From: Planctomycetota bacterium
Lineage (GTDB): Bacteria; Planctomycetota; Phycisphaerae; UBA1845
Assembly (NCBI GenBank): GCA_016860685.1
Contig: BOJX01000028.1
Coordinates: 1 to 33,918, forward strand
Direction of reading: 5' to 3'
Length of the DNA stretch: 33,918 bases
The translations under genes and the position numbers were made by a program. Every line of letters starts with the position of its first letter. Position 1 is the first letter of the stretch. The notes beneath the pieces are model-generated. The model had not been told where the DNA came from. It saw only the letters and a program-made list of their open reading frames with translations, and ran no database searches. Shown here one piece after another: positions 8,050 through 15,888 of the stretch.

Positions 8050-8349
8050 ATGAGGAAGCTGGTTGGACTGCTTGCGGCGTTGGCGTTGAGCGCGGGGTAT
8101 GCCTTCGCGGATTGCTCGGGCAATGAGGCGATCTCGGCGAAATGCCGCAACGGGAAGGTGAAAGTCAAGCTGACGGGCGGAACGGCCGGGGACACGGCGA
8201 CGTTTCAGCTTGACGGAGATGAGAGCACGAACATCAGCGTAACCGTGGATGACGACGGCAAGGCCAAGGCGAAGTGGAAAGGCGTTGCGGACGGCGCGCA
8301 CACGGTCAGCTACCTTGAGTGTGGGCAAAGTGCCGACGTCGAGTGCTAA
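8050..8349 (+). CDS. Small secreted protein, single four-cysteine module
   Basis: A 99-residue protein with a clear signal peptide (about 1-20, ending AGYAFA before DCSG). The mature part is one module from C22 to C99 with cysteines at 22, 32, 91 and 99, Lys-rich strands (KVKVKLTGG) and Asp-rich turns (TVDDDGKAKAKW). Four cysteines in an exported protein suggest two disulfides. The same 78-residue module, ungapped and with the same cysteine spacing, forms the C-terminus of the next gene's product (C455-C532): about 35 of 78 positions are identical by hand count. A strong AGGAGG (8038-8043) and a good terminator after the gene suggest high, independent expression. I recognise no named family. 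A small immunoglobulin-like or other beta-sandwich fold is a guess from the strand pattern. Confidence 0.85.
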   Translation: MRKLVGLLAALALSAGYAFADCSGNEAISAKCRNGKVKVKLTGGTAGDTATFQLDGDESTNISVTVDDDGKAKAKWKGVADGAHTVSYLECGQSADVEC

Positions 8350-8387
8350 AGGGGGCCAAGCGAAGGCGCGAGTCCCATCCTCCGGGG

Positions 8388-8425
8388 GGGCTGATCCGCT
8401 TGCGGGTCGGCCCTTTCCGCTTTTT
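8388..8425 (+). terminator. Strong intrinsic terminator
   Basis: GGGCTGATCCGC (8388-8399) pairs with GCGGGTCGGCCC (8402-8413) along twelve positions, two of them G-U. The loop as written is TT, so the top pairs would open. A T-rich tail follows (TTTCCGCTTTTTA). It lies 39 bases after the stop of the small secreted protein gene and should separate it from the larger gene downstream. Confidence 0.6.
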
Positions 8426-8452
8426 ACCGGGCGGGCGGCGTGCGAGGGGGGG

Positions 8453-8458
8453 TACAAT
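8453..8458 (+). promoter_or_regulatory. Possible -10 element (TACAAT) before the larger module gene
   Basis: TACAAT lies 32 bases upstream of the GTG start at 8490, just after the terminator at 8388-8425, where a new promoter would be expected. The region at the proper -35 distance is G/C-rich with no match to TTGACA, so the call is weak. The same hexamer occurs at 3690. Confidence 0.3.
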
Positions 8459-8489
8459 CAGGCGAGACAGGGGGTCAGGAGCGACAAAC

Positions 8490-10091
8490 GTGAGAAGGGC
8501 GTCAGACGTCAAGTATTTCTCTCGTAACGCCGTCGATCCGCGCAGGTGGATCACGGCCGGGGTCGTGATGGTTCTTGTGCGGGCGCCGGCGATCGGCCAG
8601 ACCGTGCGGACGTGGGAAGACGCCGCCGGGGATGTGCAGGTCCGACGCACGGACGCCGGGGCTGACGGACTGGTTGACACGAACCTGCACCCACCGGCGG
8701 ATCTTCTGTCCTACCAGGTCGGGGTGTGGGCGCCCTCGGATGCACGTGCGGATCTCTTCGAGGGTAGGTGGTGGGATGCGGGGTTGTTCATGCGGTTGAA
8801 CCTGGTGTTCGCCGGGCTGGTGAACCCGCCGGGCACGATGGGGGAAGACGAGTTTTTCGACCCGTTCCGGTACGGGGCGTCTCCGGTGTTCGGCTATGTC
8901 GAGGTGGATGTGGATGCGGACATCCACACGGGGGGAGAACTGGCGTTCCCCGAGCTTCGGTATCAGGGGAACGCGGGGCGCTGGGGCGGACTGCCGTCCG
9001 GGAAGCGGTTGGCGCGGCGCGTGGCGCTGGATGCGACGGCGTTCGACGGGGATCTGTCGACGCCGCCTTACGTGGAATGCAGCGGAGAGGAGTTTCATCT
9101 GGCGTTCAACGGCCGGGCGTGGGAGGACATCCGGATCAAGCGGGGCAACGCCAACCCGTTTTTTCAGCGGGGGGAGGCGTGGATTCTGACCGGGCGCGTG
9201 TTTCATCGGGCGCACGGATTCGAGGCGTTCAGCTACGCCTGCTGCTGCGAGGGGGGGCAGGGGCGCTACCTGCCACGCGTGCAGGTGCAGTTTGATCATG
9301 ATGCGTCGACGGACCGGACGACGGTTTCGCTCGTTTATCCGCTGACGAATGAGGGAGCGGCGGCGATGGCGGGGGATTCGGAGGTTGAACCCCTCGACGG
9401 CGACGCGTGCAATCAGAACAGTCTCGCGGAAGCGGTCGATGATCTGATCTTCAGCACGCGCAACGCGCCTTCGTGGTGGCGAAGCGATCCGGACTTCCCG
9501 ATCATCGCGGGGTGGGAGTTCAAAACGGTGGAAGAGGCGATGACGCCGGCGACATGGGAGGTCACGGCGCTCACCGCGACCAGCTACCTGGAGCGGAGTT
9601 CCGGCGATCCGTGGTTTGTCTGGACGGATATTGCGCCGAACCCGCTTCCGCGTGACGTGGACGGGAACGGCGCGGCGAACGAAGCCGACAAGGACGCTAT
9701 CGCGCGATTCGTCGTCGAGCATGACGGCGACCCGGAATATGACGGGGACGGTCGCGTGAACGATCGCGTGACGGTCATCGACTTCGGTCCGAACTTCAGC
9801 GTGTATGACGTCAATTATGATGGTCGCGTCGAAGCGTCGGATGCGACGCCGTGCAGCGAGCGCGAGACCGTTTCCGGAAGCTGCCGACGGGGCAAACTCA
9901 AAGTGAAGGTGACCCGCGGCGTTCCCGGCGCGACGCTGACTTTGCGTCTTGACGACGACGCCTTGACGGACTGTCCCACGACGCTCAACAACCGCGGCCG
10001 GGGCAAGGCGAAGTTCAACGACGTCGCGCCCGGCGAGCACCTGGTGACGCTGCTGGAGTGTGAGACGCGGGCGCAGGCGACGTGCGACTGA
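8490..10091 (+). CDS. Large secreted protein: unknown domain, dockerin-like repeats, four-cysteine module
   Basis: From GTG 8490 (AGGAG at 8477-8481) the protein has 533 residues. An N-terminal hydrophobic segment ending APAIGQ (about 18-36) looks like a signal peptide with a long basic front. A middle region of about 340 residues has no motif I recognise; it is rich in Trp, Phe and Gly (for example EDEFFDPFRYG and FSYACCCEGGQG). Two calcium-loop-like repeats follow at about 389-452 (DVDGNGAANEADKDAI and DVNYDGRVEASD), the pattern of dockerin type I. The C-terminus (455-532) is the same four-cysteine module as the whole mature small protein upstream, with one extra cysteine (TDCPTT). The frame stays open further upstream into the preceding gene, but GTG 8490 has the ribosome site and signal-like start. 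An extracellular role is inferred; the substrate is unknown. Confidence 0.8.
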   Translation: MRRASDVKYFSRNAVDPRRWITAGVVMVLVRAPAIGQTVRTWEDAAGDVQVRRTDAGADGLVDTNLHPPADLLSYQVGVWAPSDARADLFEGRWWDAGLFMRLNLVFAGLVNPPGTMGEDEFFDPFRYGASPVFGYVEVDVDADIHTGGELAFPELRYQGNAGRWGGLPSGKRLARRVALDATAFDGDLSTPPYVECSGEEFHLAFNGRAWEDIRIKRGNANPFFQRGEAWILTGRVFHRAHGFEAFSYACCCEGGQGRYLPRVQVQFDHDASTDRTTVSLVYPLTNEGAAAMAGDSEVEPLDGDACNQNSLAEAVDDLIFSTRNAPSWWRSDPDFPIIAGWEFKTVEEAMTPATWEVTALTATSYLERSSGDPWFVWTDIAPNPLPRDVDGNGAANEADKDAIARFVVEHDGDPEYDGDGRVNDRVTVIDFGPNFSVYDVNYDGRVEASDATPCSERETVSGSCRRGKLKVKVTRGVPGATLTLRLDDDALTDCPTTLNNRGRGKAKFNDVAPGEHLVTLLECETRAQATCD

Positions 10092-10203
10092 AACCGCGCA
10101 GAGCGGTCAGCCCCGGGTTGCGCGAGCGAAGGTGGAGCCGGGTTGGATCAGGCGCGGGCGGCGGGTAAAGTCGCGGGGTGGCTTCACTCGATGCAATCTG
10201 CGG

Positions 10204-12165
10204 ATGAAACCCTCACCGTCGTCCAAGCTTCGTTATCGCGCGTTCCGTCGCGGTGTTTCGTCGCCCGCCGCGTCACGCGGCGTGGAGGGTGCATCGAGCG
10301 CCTCGCCCGGCGCGCCGCCTTCCTTTCGCAGGGACAATGATGAAAAGCCCCACGGGCGCGACCTGAAGCGTCACCTTCGACAGTACCGGACGTGGCTTTC
10401 GCCGCATTTCGGATCGTTGGCGCTGGTGTTCGTGCTGGCGCTGGCGTCGGCGGGGCTGAACATGGTCCTTCCGATGGTGACGAAGATCCTCATCGATGAC
10501 ATTCTGCTGGCGGAAGATTTGACCTCGGACGCGCGACTTTCCCGGTTGTTTCAGGCGGGACTGGCGACGGCCGCGCTGCTGGTGGCGGCGCAGGGGCTGG
10601 ATGCGTGGCGATCGGTGCGGATGTCGGTGCTGAACTCGAAGGTGATCTTCAAGCTGCGGGAGCGGCTTTTTGACCGGTTGCTGCGTCTGCCGCTGGCGGC
10701 GTTGTCGGAGATGAAGAGCGGGGGGATCGTGTCGCGTCTTTCGGGGGACGTGGACAGCCTGACGGGTCTGGTTCAGCTTGCGATCATTACGCCGGGCGTA
10801 GCGATTATCCGGGTGATCCTGACGATCGGCGTGCTGGTGTTCCTGAGCTGGAAGATGGCGCTGGTGTCGGTGCTGCTGATCCCGCCGGTGGTGCTGATCA
10901 ACGTGATGTGGGTGCGGAAGGTGCGTCCGGTGTACCGGTCGATCCGGGATGACCGGGCGGAGGTGGACGGGCGGATCACGGAGACGTTCGGGGGGATCCG
11001 GGTCGTGCGGTCGTTTCAGCGGGAGGCGCACGAGGAGCACGATCACGCGGTCGGGCATCACACGATCATCCGGAAGCGTCTTTATGCGAACCTGCTGCAA
11101 CTGGTGGTGACGAGCGGGTGGGGGCTGCTGATTCCGGCGACGACGCTGCTGATCGTGTGCTTCGGGGGATACCTGGTGATCCGGGAGCAGGCGACGGTGG
11201 GGGACATCTTCGCGTTCCAGATGTACGCGTTCATGCTGCTGACGCCGGTGTCACAGATCGTGAATTCGTGGAACGAGACGCAAAGCGCGCTGGCGGCGAT
11301 GGAGCGGGTGTTCGAGATTCTCGATCTCGCGCCGGAGAAGCCGGACCCTGCGGACGCGCTGCCTGCGCCGGGGCGGGTGGAAGAGTTCCGGTTTGACCAC
11401 GTGAGCTTCGCGTACCGTGAGGGACATCCGGTCGTGCACGGGTTCGACCTGACGGTGCGCGGGGGGATGACGGTGGCGCTGGTGGGTCCGAGCGGAGCGG
11501 GGAAGACGACGGTGACGGACCTGGTGGCGCGGTTTCATGATCCGACGGGCGGGGCGTTGCGGTTGAACGGGGTGGACATCCGGCGGATGCGGTTGCGGGA
11601 GTACCGCGGACTGGTCGGAGTCGTGCAGCAGGAGGTGTTTCTTTTTGACGGGACGGTGCGCGACAACCTGACTTACGGGCGGCGGGGGGCGACGGACGAG
11701 GAGGTAATCGCGGCGGCTCGCCGGGCGAACGCGCATGATTTCATCGCGGCGCTGCCGGAAGGGTATGAGACGCTGATCGGGGAGCGGGGCGTGAAGCTGT
11801 CCGGGGGGCAGCGGCAGCGGGTGAGCATCGCGCGGGCGCTGCTGGCGGATCCGCAGATTCTTGTGCTCGACGAGGCGACAAGCAACCTCGACACCGAGAG
11901 CGAGCAACTGATCCAGTCCTCGTTGAGGGAATTGCTGCGCGGGCGGACGACGTTTGTGATCGCGCACCGGTTGAGCACGGTGACGCACGCGGACCTGATC
12001 GTGGTGATGAATCAGGGGCGCATCGTGGAGACCGGATCGCACGACGTCCTGATGGCGCGAGGCGGGCCTTACCGGGAGATGGTGGACCGTCAGCGGCGGG
12101 CCATGTCGGAGGGGCTGGACGGGGCGGCGTGGAGTTGTGAGAGCCTCAAGAGCGCCGCACAATGA
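10204..12165 (+). CDS. ABC transporter, fused membrane and ATPase (MsbA/multidrug-lipid type)
   Basis: A half-transporter of 653 residues from ATG 10204, which works as a homodimer in the inner membrane and exports a lipid or hydrophobic compound. Six membrane helices span roughly 75-360, starting at FGSLALVFVLALASAGLNMV, with the coupling-helix-like EVDGRITETFGGIRVVRSFQ. The nucleotide-binding domain has Walker A GPSGAGKTT (K434), Q-loop VVQQEVFLF, signature LSGGQ (532-536), Walker B with D556-E557 (LVLDEATS) and H-loop H588 (VIAHRLS). About 60 residues precede the first helix, more than usual; GTG 10282 is another possible start, and no strong ribosome site decides between them. The substrate cannot be told from the sequence. 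Neighbours are secreted proteins on one side and a multihaem protein on the other; no lipid A genes are near. Confidence 0.9.
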   Translation: MKPSPSSKLRYRAFRRGVSSPAASRGVEGASSASPGAPPSFRRDNDEKPHGRDLKRHLRQYRTWLSPHFGSLALVFVLALASAGLNMVLPMVTKILIDDILLAEDLTSDARLSRLFQAGLATAALLVAAQGLDAWRSVRMSVLNSKVIFKLRERLFDRLLRLPLAALSEMKSGGIVSRLSGDVDSLTGLVQLAIITPGVAIIRVILTIGVLVFLSWKMALVSVLLIPPVVLINVMWVRKVRPVYRSIRDDRAEVDGRITETFGGIRVVRSFQREAHEEHDHAVGHHTIIRKRLYANLLQLVVTSGWGLLIPATTLLIVCFGGYLVIREQATVGDIFAFQMYAFMLLTPVSQIVNSWNETQSALAAMERVFEILDLAPEKPDPADALPAPGRVEEFRFDHVSFAYREGHPVVHGFDLTVRGGMTVALVGPSGAGKTTVTDLVARFHDPTGGALRLNGVDIRRMRLREYRGLVGVVQQEVFLFDGTVRDNLTYGRRGATDEEVIAAARRANAHDFIAALPEGYETLIGERGVKLSGGQRQRVSIARALLADPQILVLDEATSNLDTESEQLIQSSLRELLRGRTTFVIAHRLSTVTHADLIVVMNQGRIVETGSHDVLMARGGPYREMVDRQRRAMSEGLDGAAWSCESLKSAAQ

Positions 12166-12202
12166 CGGGAGTCCGGGCCGCGCGCGGTCCGGGCATCGCG
12201 TC

Positions 12203-15200
12203 ATGCATCCTGACAAGCAATTCAAGATGAACGATCCGGACCGATCCGCGCGGGCGCGCGGCACAGCGGCGGCGCGCGGCGCGGCGGCGGCGTTGATCGT
12301 TGTGATTTCGGTCGGGGCGCTCGCCGGAGCGGTCGCGGCGGCGCGCTCGGGCGGGCCGGCGGCGCGATCGAGTGAGGGTGCGTCGCTCAGGACGCCGGAG
12401 CCGGGCGACGCTCAGTCCCGGCGTGTGCAGTTTCTGGCGCGGGAAGCGCGGACGTTCGAGGGGCCTGCCGACGACGGAATGTTGATGCCCTCGGACGTGG
12501 CGGTGCTGTCGGACGGGACGGTCGTCGTCGCGGACGGCGTGCATGATCGCCTGATGATCTTTGAGTTCGACGGGGGCGGGCGACGGGAGTTGCGCGGTTT
12601 CGGGCACGTGGACTTCAGCCGGCCGCTGGGCGTCGCGGCAGGCCGGGCGGATCAGATCTGGGTGGCGGACACGGGAAGCTCGCGCGTATTGTCGGGAACC
12701 GTGCGGGGCGAACTGACGCGGGTGATCCCGATCGGGGAGAGCGGAGCGGACATCACCGATGTCGTGTTGAGCCTTGACGAGCGGCGTCTTTATGTCGCGG
12801 ACAATCATCTTCACCGTCTGTTACGGGTAGACCTGGCCGGGGGGACTCAGACGGTGCTGGGTGGCCCCGGCGTCGGGCGAGGGCAGTTCAACTATCCCTA
12901 CCTGATCGCGGCGGATCGCGGCGGACGCATTCTGGTTTCCGACGTTATCAACGGTCGGATCGGGGTTCGACAGGAGGATGGCGCGGCGCTGCCGGAGATC
13001 GGCTCGTTCGGGGTGATGCCGGGGCAGTTGTACCGTCCGAAGGGTGTGGCGTCCGACGCGGCGGGGCGGACGTGGGTTTCGGACGGGCGGCTGGGCGTAA
13101 TCTCGGTGTTCACGAGCGACGGAAGGTACATCGACGTCCTGCGCGGAGAGGACGGTATTCCGCTGCGTTTTGAGGAACCTTCAGGGCTGGCGTTCGACGG
13201 TCAGGGGCAGTTGTACGTTGTGGAGGTTCGCGGCGACCGGGTGCGGTCGTTCGAGCTTGTTGAGCGTGAGGCGGCGACTGCGGTTTCGGAGACGGTGGCG
13301 CCGACGGTAGGGCGTCAACCACAGGGATGCACGGTGTGCCACCTGGAGTGGACGACGCCGCTGGTGGACGGAAAAAGGACCGAGTTGATCGCGGTTCCGG
13401 AGAATCCGTCGTCGCATCCGCTGGTGAGCCGCGAGGAGAATTGTCTTTCCTGTCATGACGGGTCCGTGGCAGACTCGCGGAGGCGGGTCTGGGTGGAGCA
13501 CGGGCACGGGACGGGCATGACACCGCCCGCGGGCATGACGGTTCCGGCGGGGCTGCCGCTGGCGGACGGGCAGATCGTCTGCCGGACGTGTCACAGCGCG
13601 CATACCCGCGGCGGGTCGGGGAACGCGCTGAAAGACGCCGTGTTCCTGCGGGTGAAATCGGATGCGGGGGAGCTTTGTCTGGGATGTCACGCGGATCTGG
13701 CGGGCGGCGCTGTCGCCGGGATGCATCCGGTCGGGGGGTTCGAGGATCCGCTTTCCCACGTGCTGCGGGCCGCAGGCGCGAAGGCGCCGGCGGACGGGGC
13801 GGCAGGCGCCTGTCTGACGTGTCACACGCCGCACGGGTCCGCCCAGACCGCGCTGATGATCGAGACAGCGACGGCGGAAGCGCTGTGCATTGAGTGTCAT
13901 GCGGACGTCACCTCGCAACATGCGGCGGAGGCGGCGGCGGGGCATCCGCTTTCGGGCGAACTGGACGACGGACAGCGTGAGACGCTGCTCGGAGCGGGCG
14001 TGCGGCCGCGCTGGGCGGGCGAGCTGGGGTGTCTGTCGTGTCATAAGATGCATCACGCGCCGTCGAAGGATCATCTCCTGATTCAGCCGCCCGAAGACGG
14101 AGCGTTCTGTCTCACGTGTCACCCGTCGCAGCGGGCGGTGATCGGCACGGCGCACGATCTGCGGAGCAGTGCACCGGAGGAGACGAACGCGGCGGGGTTG
14201 ACCGCGGAAGCCTCCGGACCGTGCGCCGCGTGCCACGGCGTTCACGCTCCCGCAAGGTTGTCCGGTGGGCCTGCTGATCCCGCGAAGCAGGCGCCGCCGA
14301 CGCGAGACGCGGACGAGGCGTGTCTGACCTGTCACCGGACCGGCGGATGCGCGAAGGTTCCGGAAGAATTGCGGCATCCGCGAGCGATGCCCGTCGATCG
14401 GCTCGCGGGCCTGCTTTCGGCGCTTGCGCGGCATCCGGCAGGGGGTGCTGGCGACGGGAGAGAACGTGCCGCCGAGGTTGAGGAGGATCAAGCCGAGGCT
14501 GCGCAGATGCGATGTACTCACTGTCACGACCCGCACGATGCGACGCATGCGGCTTATCTGCGGGCTGAAGCGGACGTGCTTTGCGCGGCGTGTCACGCGG
14601 ATCAGGCGGGAATGCTGGGGGGGCGGCACGATTTCCGGGACGATCCGCATCTCGTTGGCGGTCGGGGGCAATCAGCAGAGATCACCGGCGCCTGCGGGCT
14701 CTGTCACGCGGTTCACGGCGGAGCGTCGCCGGTGTTGTGGGCGGCGACGGCGAGCGTTCCGAAGGATGCGGAAGGGTTGTGCCTGGAGTGTCACCGCGCG
14801 GGCGGGCTGGGGGCGGCGTCTGTCGCCCCGCGTTCCGCGCATCCGACCGGCGTTTCGTCGTTGGCGGGTGGGGCTGGGATGCCCTCGTCAGCGATGATGA
14901 CGTCCGAGCTACCGCTTTTCTGCGAAAGTGGGCTTCGTGATCCGAGGGGGGGCGTGACGTGCGCGACGTGTCATGACCCTCACGCCGGCGCGTCCGGGGC
15001 TTCGGCGATGCTCCGCACGAGTTCGGGCGGCGACTCGACGACCTTGTGCCTGCGCTGTCATCCGCACACGCAAGGCCTGACGTTCAGTGCTCACGGACGC
15101 GCGTTGGCGAAGGACGCCCCGGAGACGACCTGCGGACCGTGTCATGCGGTTCATCCCCCGGAGGCGATCGTCGGGGAGAGGATGTGGGTCGGACCGAGAG

Positions 15201-15589
15201 GGGAGGCTGGACACGGAAGGGGCGATCTGGCGGCCGGGGAGACCTGCACCGGTTGTCACAAGCCGGGAGGGACCGCCAAGGCCGCGCGTCGAGCGGGGCA
15301 CCCGAGGCTGCTGATGACGAATACGGTCGCGGCGGATCACCCGGCGTACATGCCGCTGAGGGATGCGCAGGGGCAACTCTCATCCCGAGGGGAGATGACG
15401 TGCGTGACCTGCCACCTGCCTCACGGTGGGTTGACCGCAGAGGAGGCGGGTCCGCTGCTGGTCGCTGACCCGTCCGGGCGGCTGTTGTCGGGCGCGAAAC
15501 CGATGCTGCGGTCGTTCGTCGCGCCGAACCTCTGCACCCAGTGCCACGGTTCGGAAGGATTAAGGCGGTTCCTGGATTTTCACCGCTGA
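12203..15589 (+). CDS. Exported NHL-propeller protein fused to a 20-haem cytochrome c region
   Basis: From ATG 12203 the protein has 1128 residues (ATG 12227 is an alternative). A basic N-terminus and a hydrophobic helix (about 26-47, ALIVVISVGALAGAVAAA) act as signal or anchor. Residues about 90-370 hold NHL-like propeller repeats (MPSDVAVLSDGTVVVADG, RPLGVAAGRADQIWVADTG, RPKGVASDAAGRTWVSDG, EPSGLAFDGQGQLYVVEV). From C376 to about 1115 there are 20 CXXCH haem c sites, many in pairs separated by 30-60 residues (for example CRTCHSAH then CLGCHADL; CLTCHTPH then CIECHADV), matching the doubled-CXXCH type of multihaem cytochrome. HPxG segments between sites supply possible distal His ligands. 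The haems place it outside the cytoplasmic membrane and it needs a cytochrome c maturation system, none of which is in the window. A role in electron transfer or redox sensing is inferred. Confidence 0.9.
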   Translation: MHPDKQFKMNDPDRSARARGTAAARGAAAALIVVISVGALAGAVAAARSGGPAARSSEGASLRTPEPGDAQSRRVQFLAREARTFEGPADDGMLMPSDVAVLSDGTVVVADGVHDRLMIFEFDGGGRRELRGFGHVDFSRPLGVAAGRADQIWVADTGSSRVLSGTVRGELTRVIPIGESGADITDVVLSLDERRLYVADNHLHRLLRVDLAGGTQTVLGGPGVGRGQFNYPYLIAADRGGRILVSDVINGRIGVRQEDGAALPEIGSFGVMPGQLYRPKGVASDAAGRTWVSDGRLGVISVFTSDGRYIDVLRGEDGIPLRFEEPSGLAFDGQGQLYVVEVRGDRVRSFELVEREAATAVSETVAPTVGRQPQGCTVCHLEWTTPLVDGKRTELIAVPENPSSHPLVSREENCLSCHDGSVADSRRRVWVEHGHGTGMTPPAGMTVPAGLPLADGQIVCRTCHSAHTRGGSGNALKDAVFLRVKSDAGELCLGCHADLAGGAVAGMHPVGGFEDPLSHVLRAAGAKAPADGAAGACLTCHTPHGSAQTALMIETATAEALCIECHADVTSQHAAEAAAGHPLSGELDDGQRETLLGAGVRPRWAGELGCLSCHKMHHAPSKDHLLIQPPEDGAFCLTCHPSQRAVIGTAHDLRSSAPEETNAAGLTAEASGPCAACHGVHAPARLSGGPADPAKQAPPTRDADEACLTCHRTGGCAKVPEELRHPRAMPVDRLAGLLSALARHPAGGAGDGRERAAEVEEDQAEAAQMRCTHCHDPHDATHAAYLRAEADVLCAACHADQAGMLGGRHDFRDDPHLVGGRGQSAEITGACGLCHAVHGGASPVLWAATASVPKDAEGLCLECHRAGGLGAASVAPRSAHPTGVSSLAGGAGMPSSAMMTSELPLFCESGLRDPRGGVTCATCHDPHAGASGASAMLRTSSGGDSTTLCLRCHPHTQGLTFSAHGRALAKDAPETTCGPCHAVHPPEAIVGERMWVGPRGEAGHGRGDLAAGETCTGCHKPGGTAKAARRAGHPRLLMTNTVAADHPAYMPLRDAQGQLSSRGEMTCVTCHLPHGGLTAEEAGPLLVADPSGRLLSGAKPMLRSFVAPNLCTQCHGSEGLRRFLDFHR

Positions 15590-15596
15590 CGGATTC

Positions 15597-15631
15597 GTGT
15601 CCGGGCGTGACAATTTGTCAACGCCGGACAC
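15597..15631 (+). terminator. Long hairpin eight bases after the cytochrome gene
   Basis: GTGTCCGG pairs with CCGGACAC; the stem continues through CGT/ACG and GACAA/TTGTC with one bulged base on each arm, giving about 16 pairs topped by the 13-base palindrome TGACAATTTGTCA (15608-15620). No T tract follows, so it may end transcription weakly, with help, or protect the 3' end of the long cytochrome message. The palindromic top could also bind a protein. Confidence 0.5.
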
Positions 15632-15695
15632 GGTTCGGAAGAGCGTTCTGACAACGTGGCAATGCGTCATGACGGTCGCGGCAGGCGTAGGCCAT

Positions 15696-15722
15696 GTAAC
15701 ATTATTTATTATAAGATGTTAC
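15696..15722 (+). promoter_or_regulatory. Candidate groEL1 promoter with overlapping inverted repeat
   Basis: GTAACAT and ATGTTAC form a perfect seven-base inverted repeat with a 13-base centre that contains TATAAG (15710-15715), a likely -10 box. This is the most AT-rich stretch of the region. No clear -35 box is seen 17 bases upstream. The arms flank the -10 box, as expected for an operator. Which regulator binds is unknown. Confidence 0.45.
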
Positions 15723-15833
15723 GATTTAATCGGGATGATTTTCGGGTGGCATCAGGGTTGCTGAGGGGCTGAGGGGAGAAGGTTCGGACCTACGCAGGCG
15801 GAGTCTTCCGAGGTCGACTGACAAGCACAATCT

Positions 15834-15863
15834 GGCGGGCGGAGCAACCGCCCGCCCTTTTCT
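15834..15863 (+). terminator. Terminator-like hairpin in the groEL1 leader
   Basis: GGCGGGCGG (15834-15842), loop AGCAA, CCGCCCGCC (15848-15856), then CTTTTCT: a nine-base perfect stem with a short T tract, the form of an intrinsic terminator. It lies about 120 bases past the candidate promoter and only 25 bases before the groEL1 ATG, with no gene between. It could attenuate groEL1 transcription, hide the start in the cold, or be a passive repeat unit sharing the GGCGGGC core seen at 1614 and 19650. Confidence 0.55.
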
Positions 15864-15888
15864 GAAATCCTGGCAGGAGCAGTCTACG

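Larger units (their letters stand above)
15590..15888 (+). promoter_or_regulatory. Regulatory region between the cytochrome and groEL1
   Basis: Three hundred bases with no gene but several ordered elements: a long hairpin just after the cytochrome stop (15597-15631), an AT-rich island with a perfect inverted repeat and a TATAAG box (15696-15730), a terminator-like hairpin with T tail (15834-15863) and a ribosome site AGGAG (15875-15879) nine bases before the groEL1 ATG. No CIRCE element (TTAGCACTC-N9-GAGTGCTAA) is seen, so HrcA control is unlikely here. Confidence 0.6.

Noticed and set aside
7721-8053. Open frame of 110 codons before the small secreted protein
   Set aside because: No ribosome site, no motif, ordinary background composition, and it overlaps the strong AGGAGG of the next gene.
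15590-15888. CIRCE element for HrcA control of groEL1
   Set aside because: No TTAGCACTC or GAGTGCTAA-like arms occur in this region.
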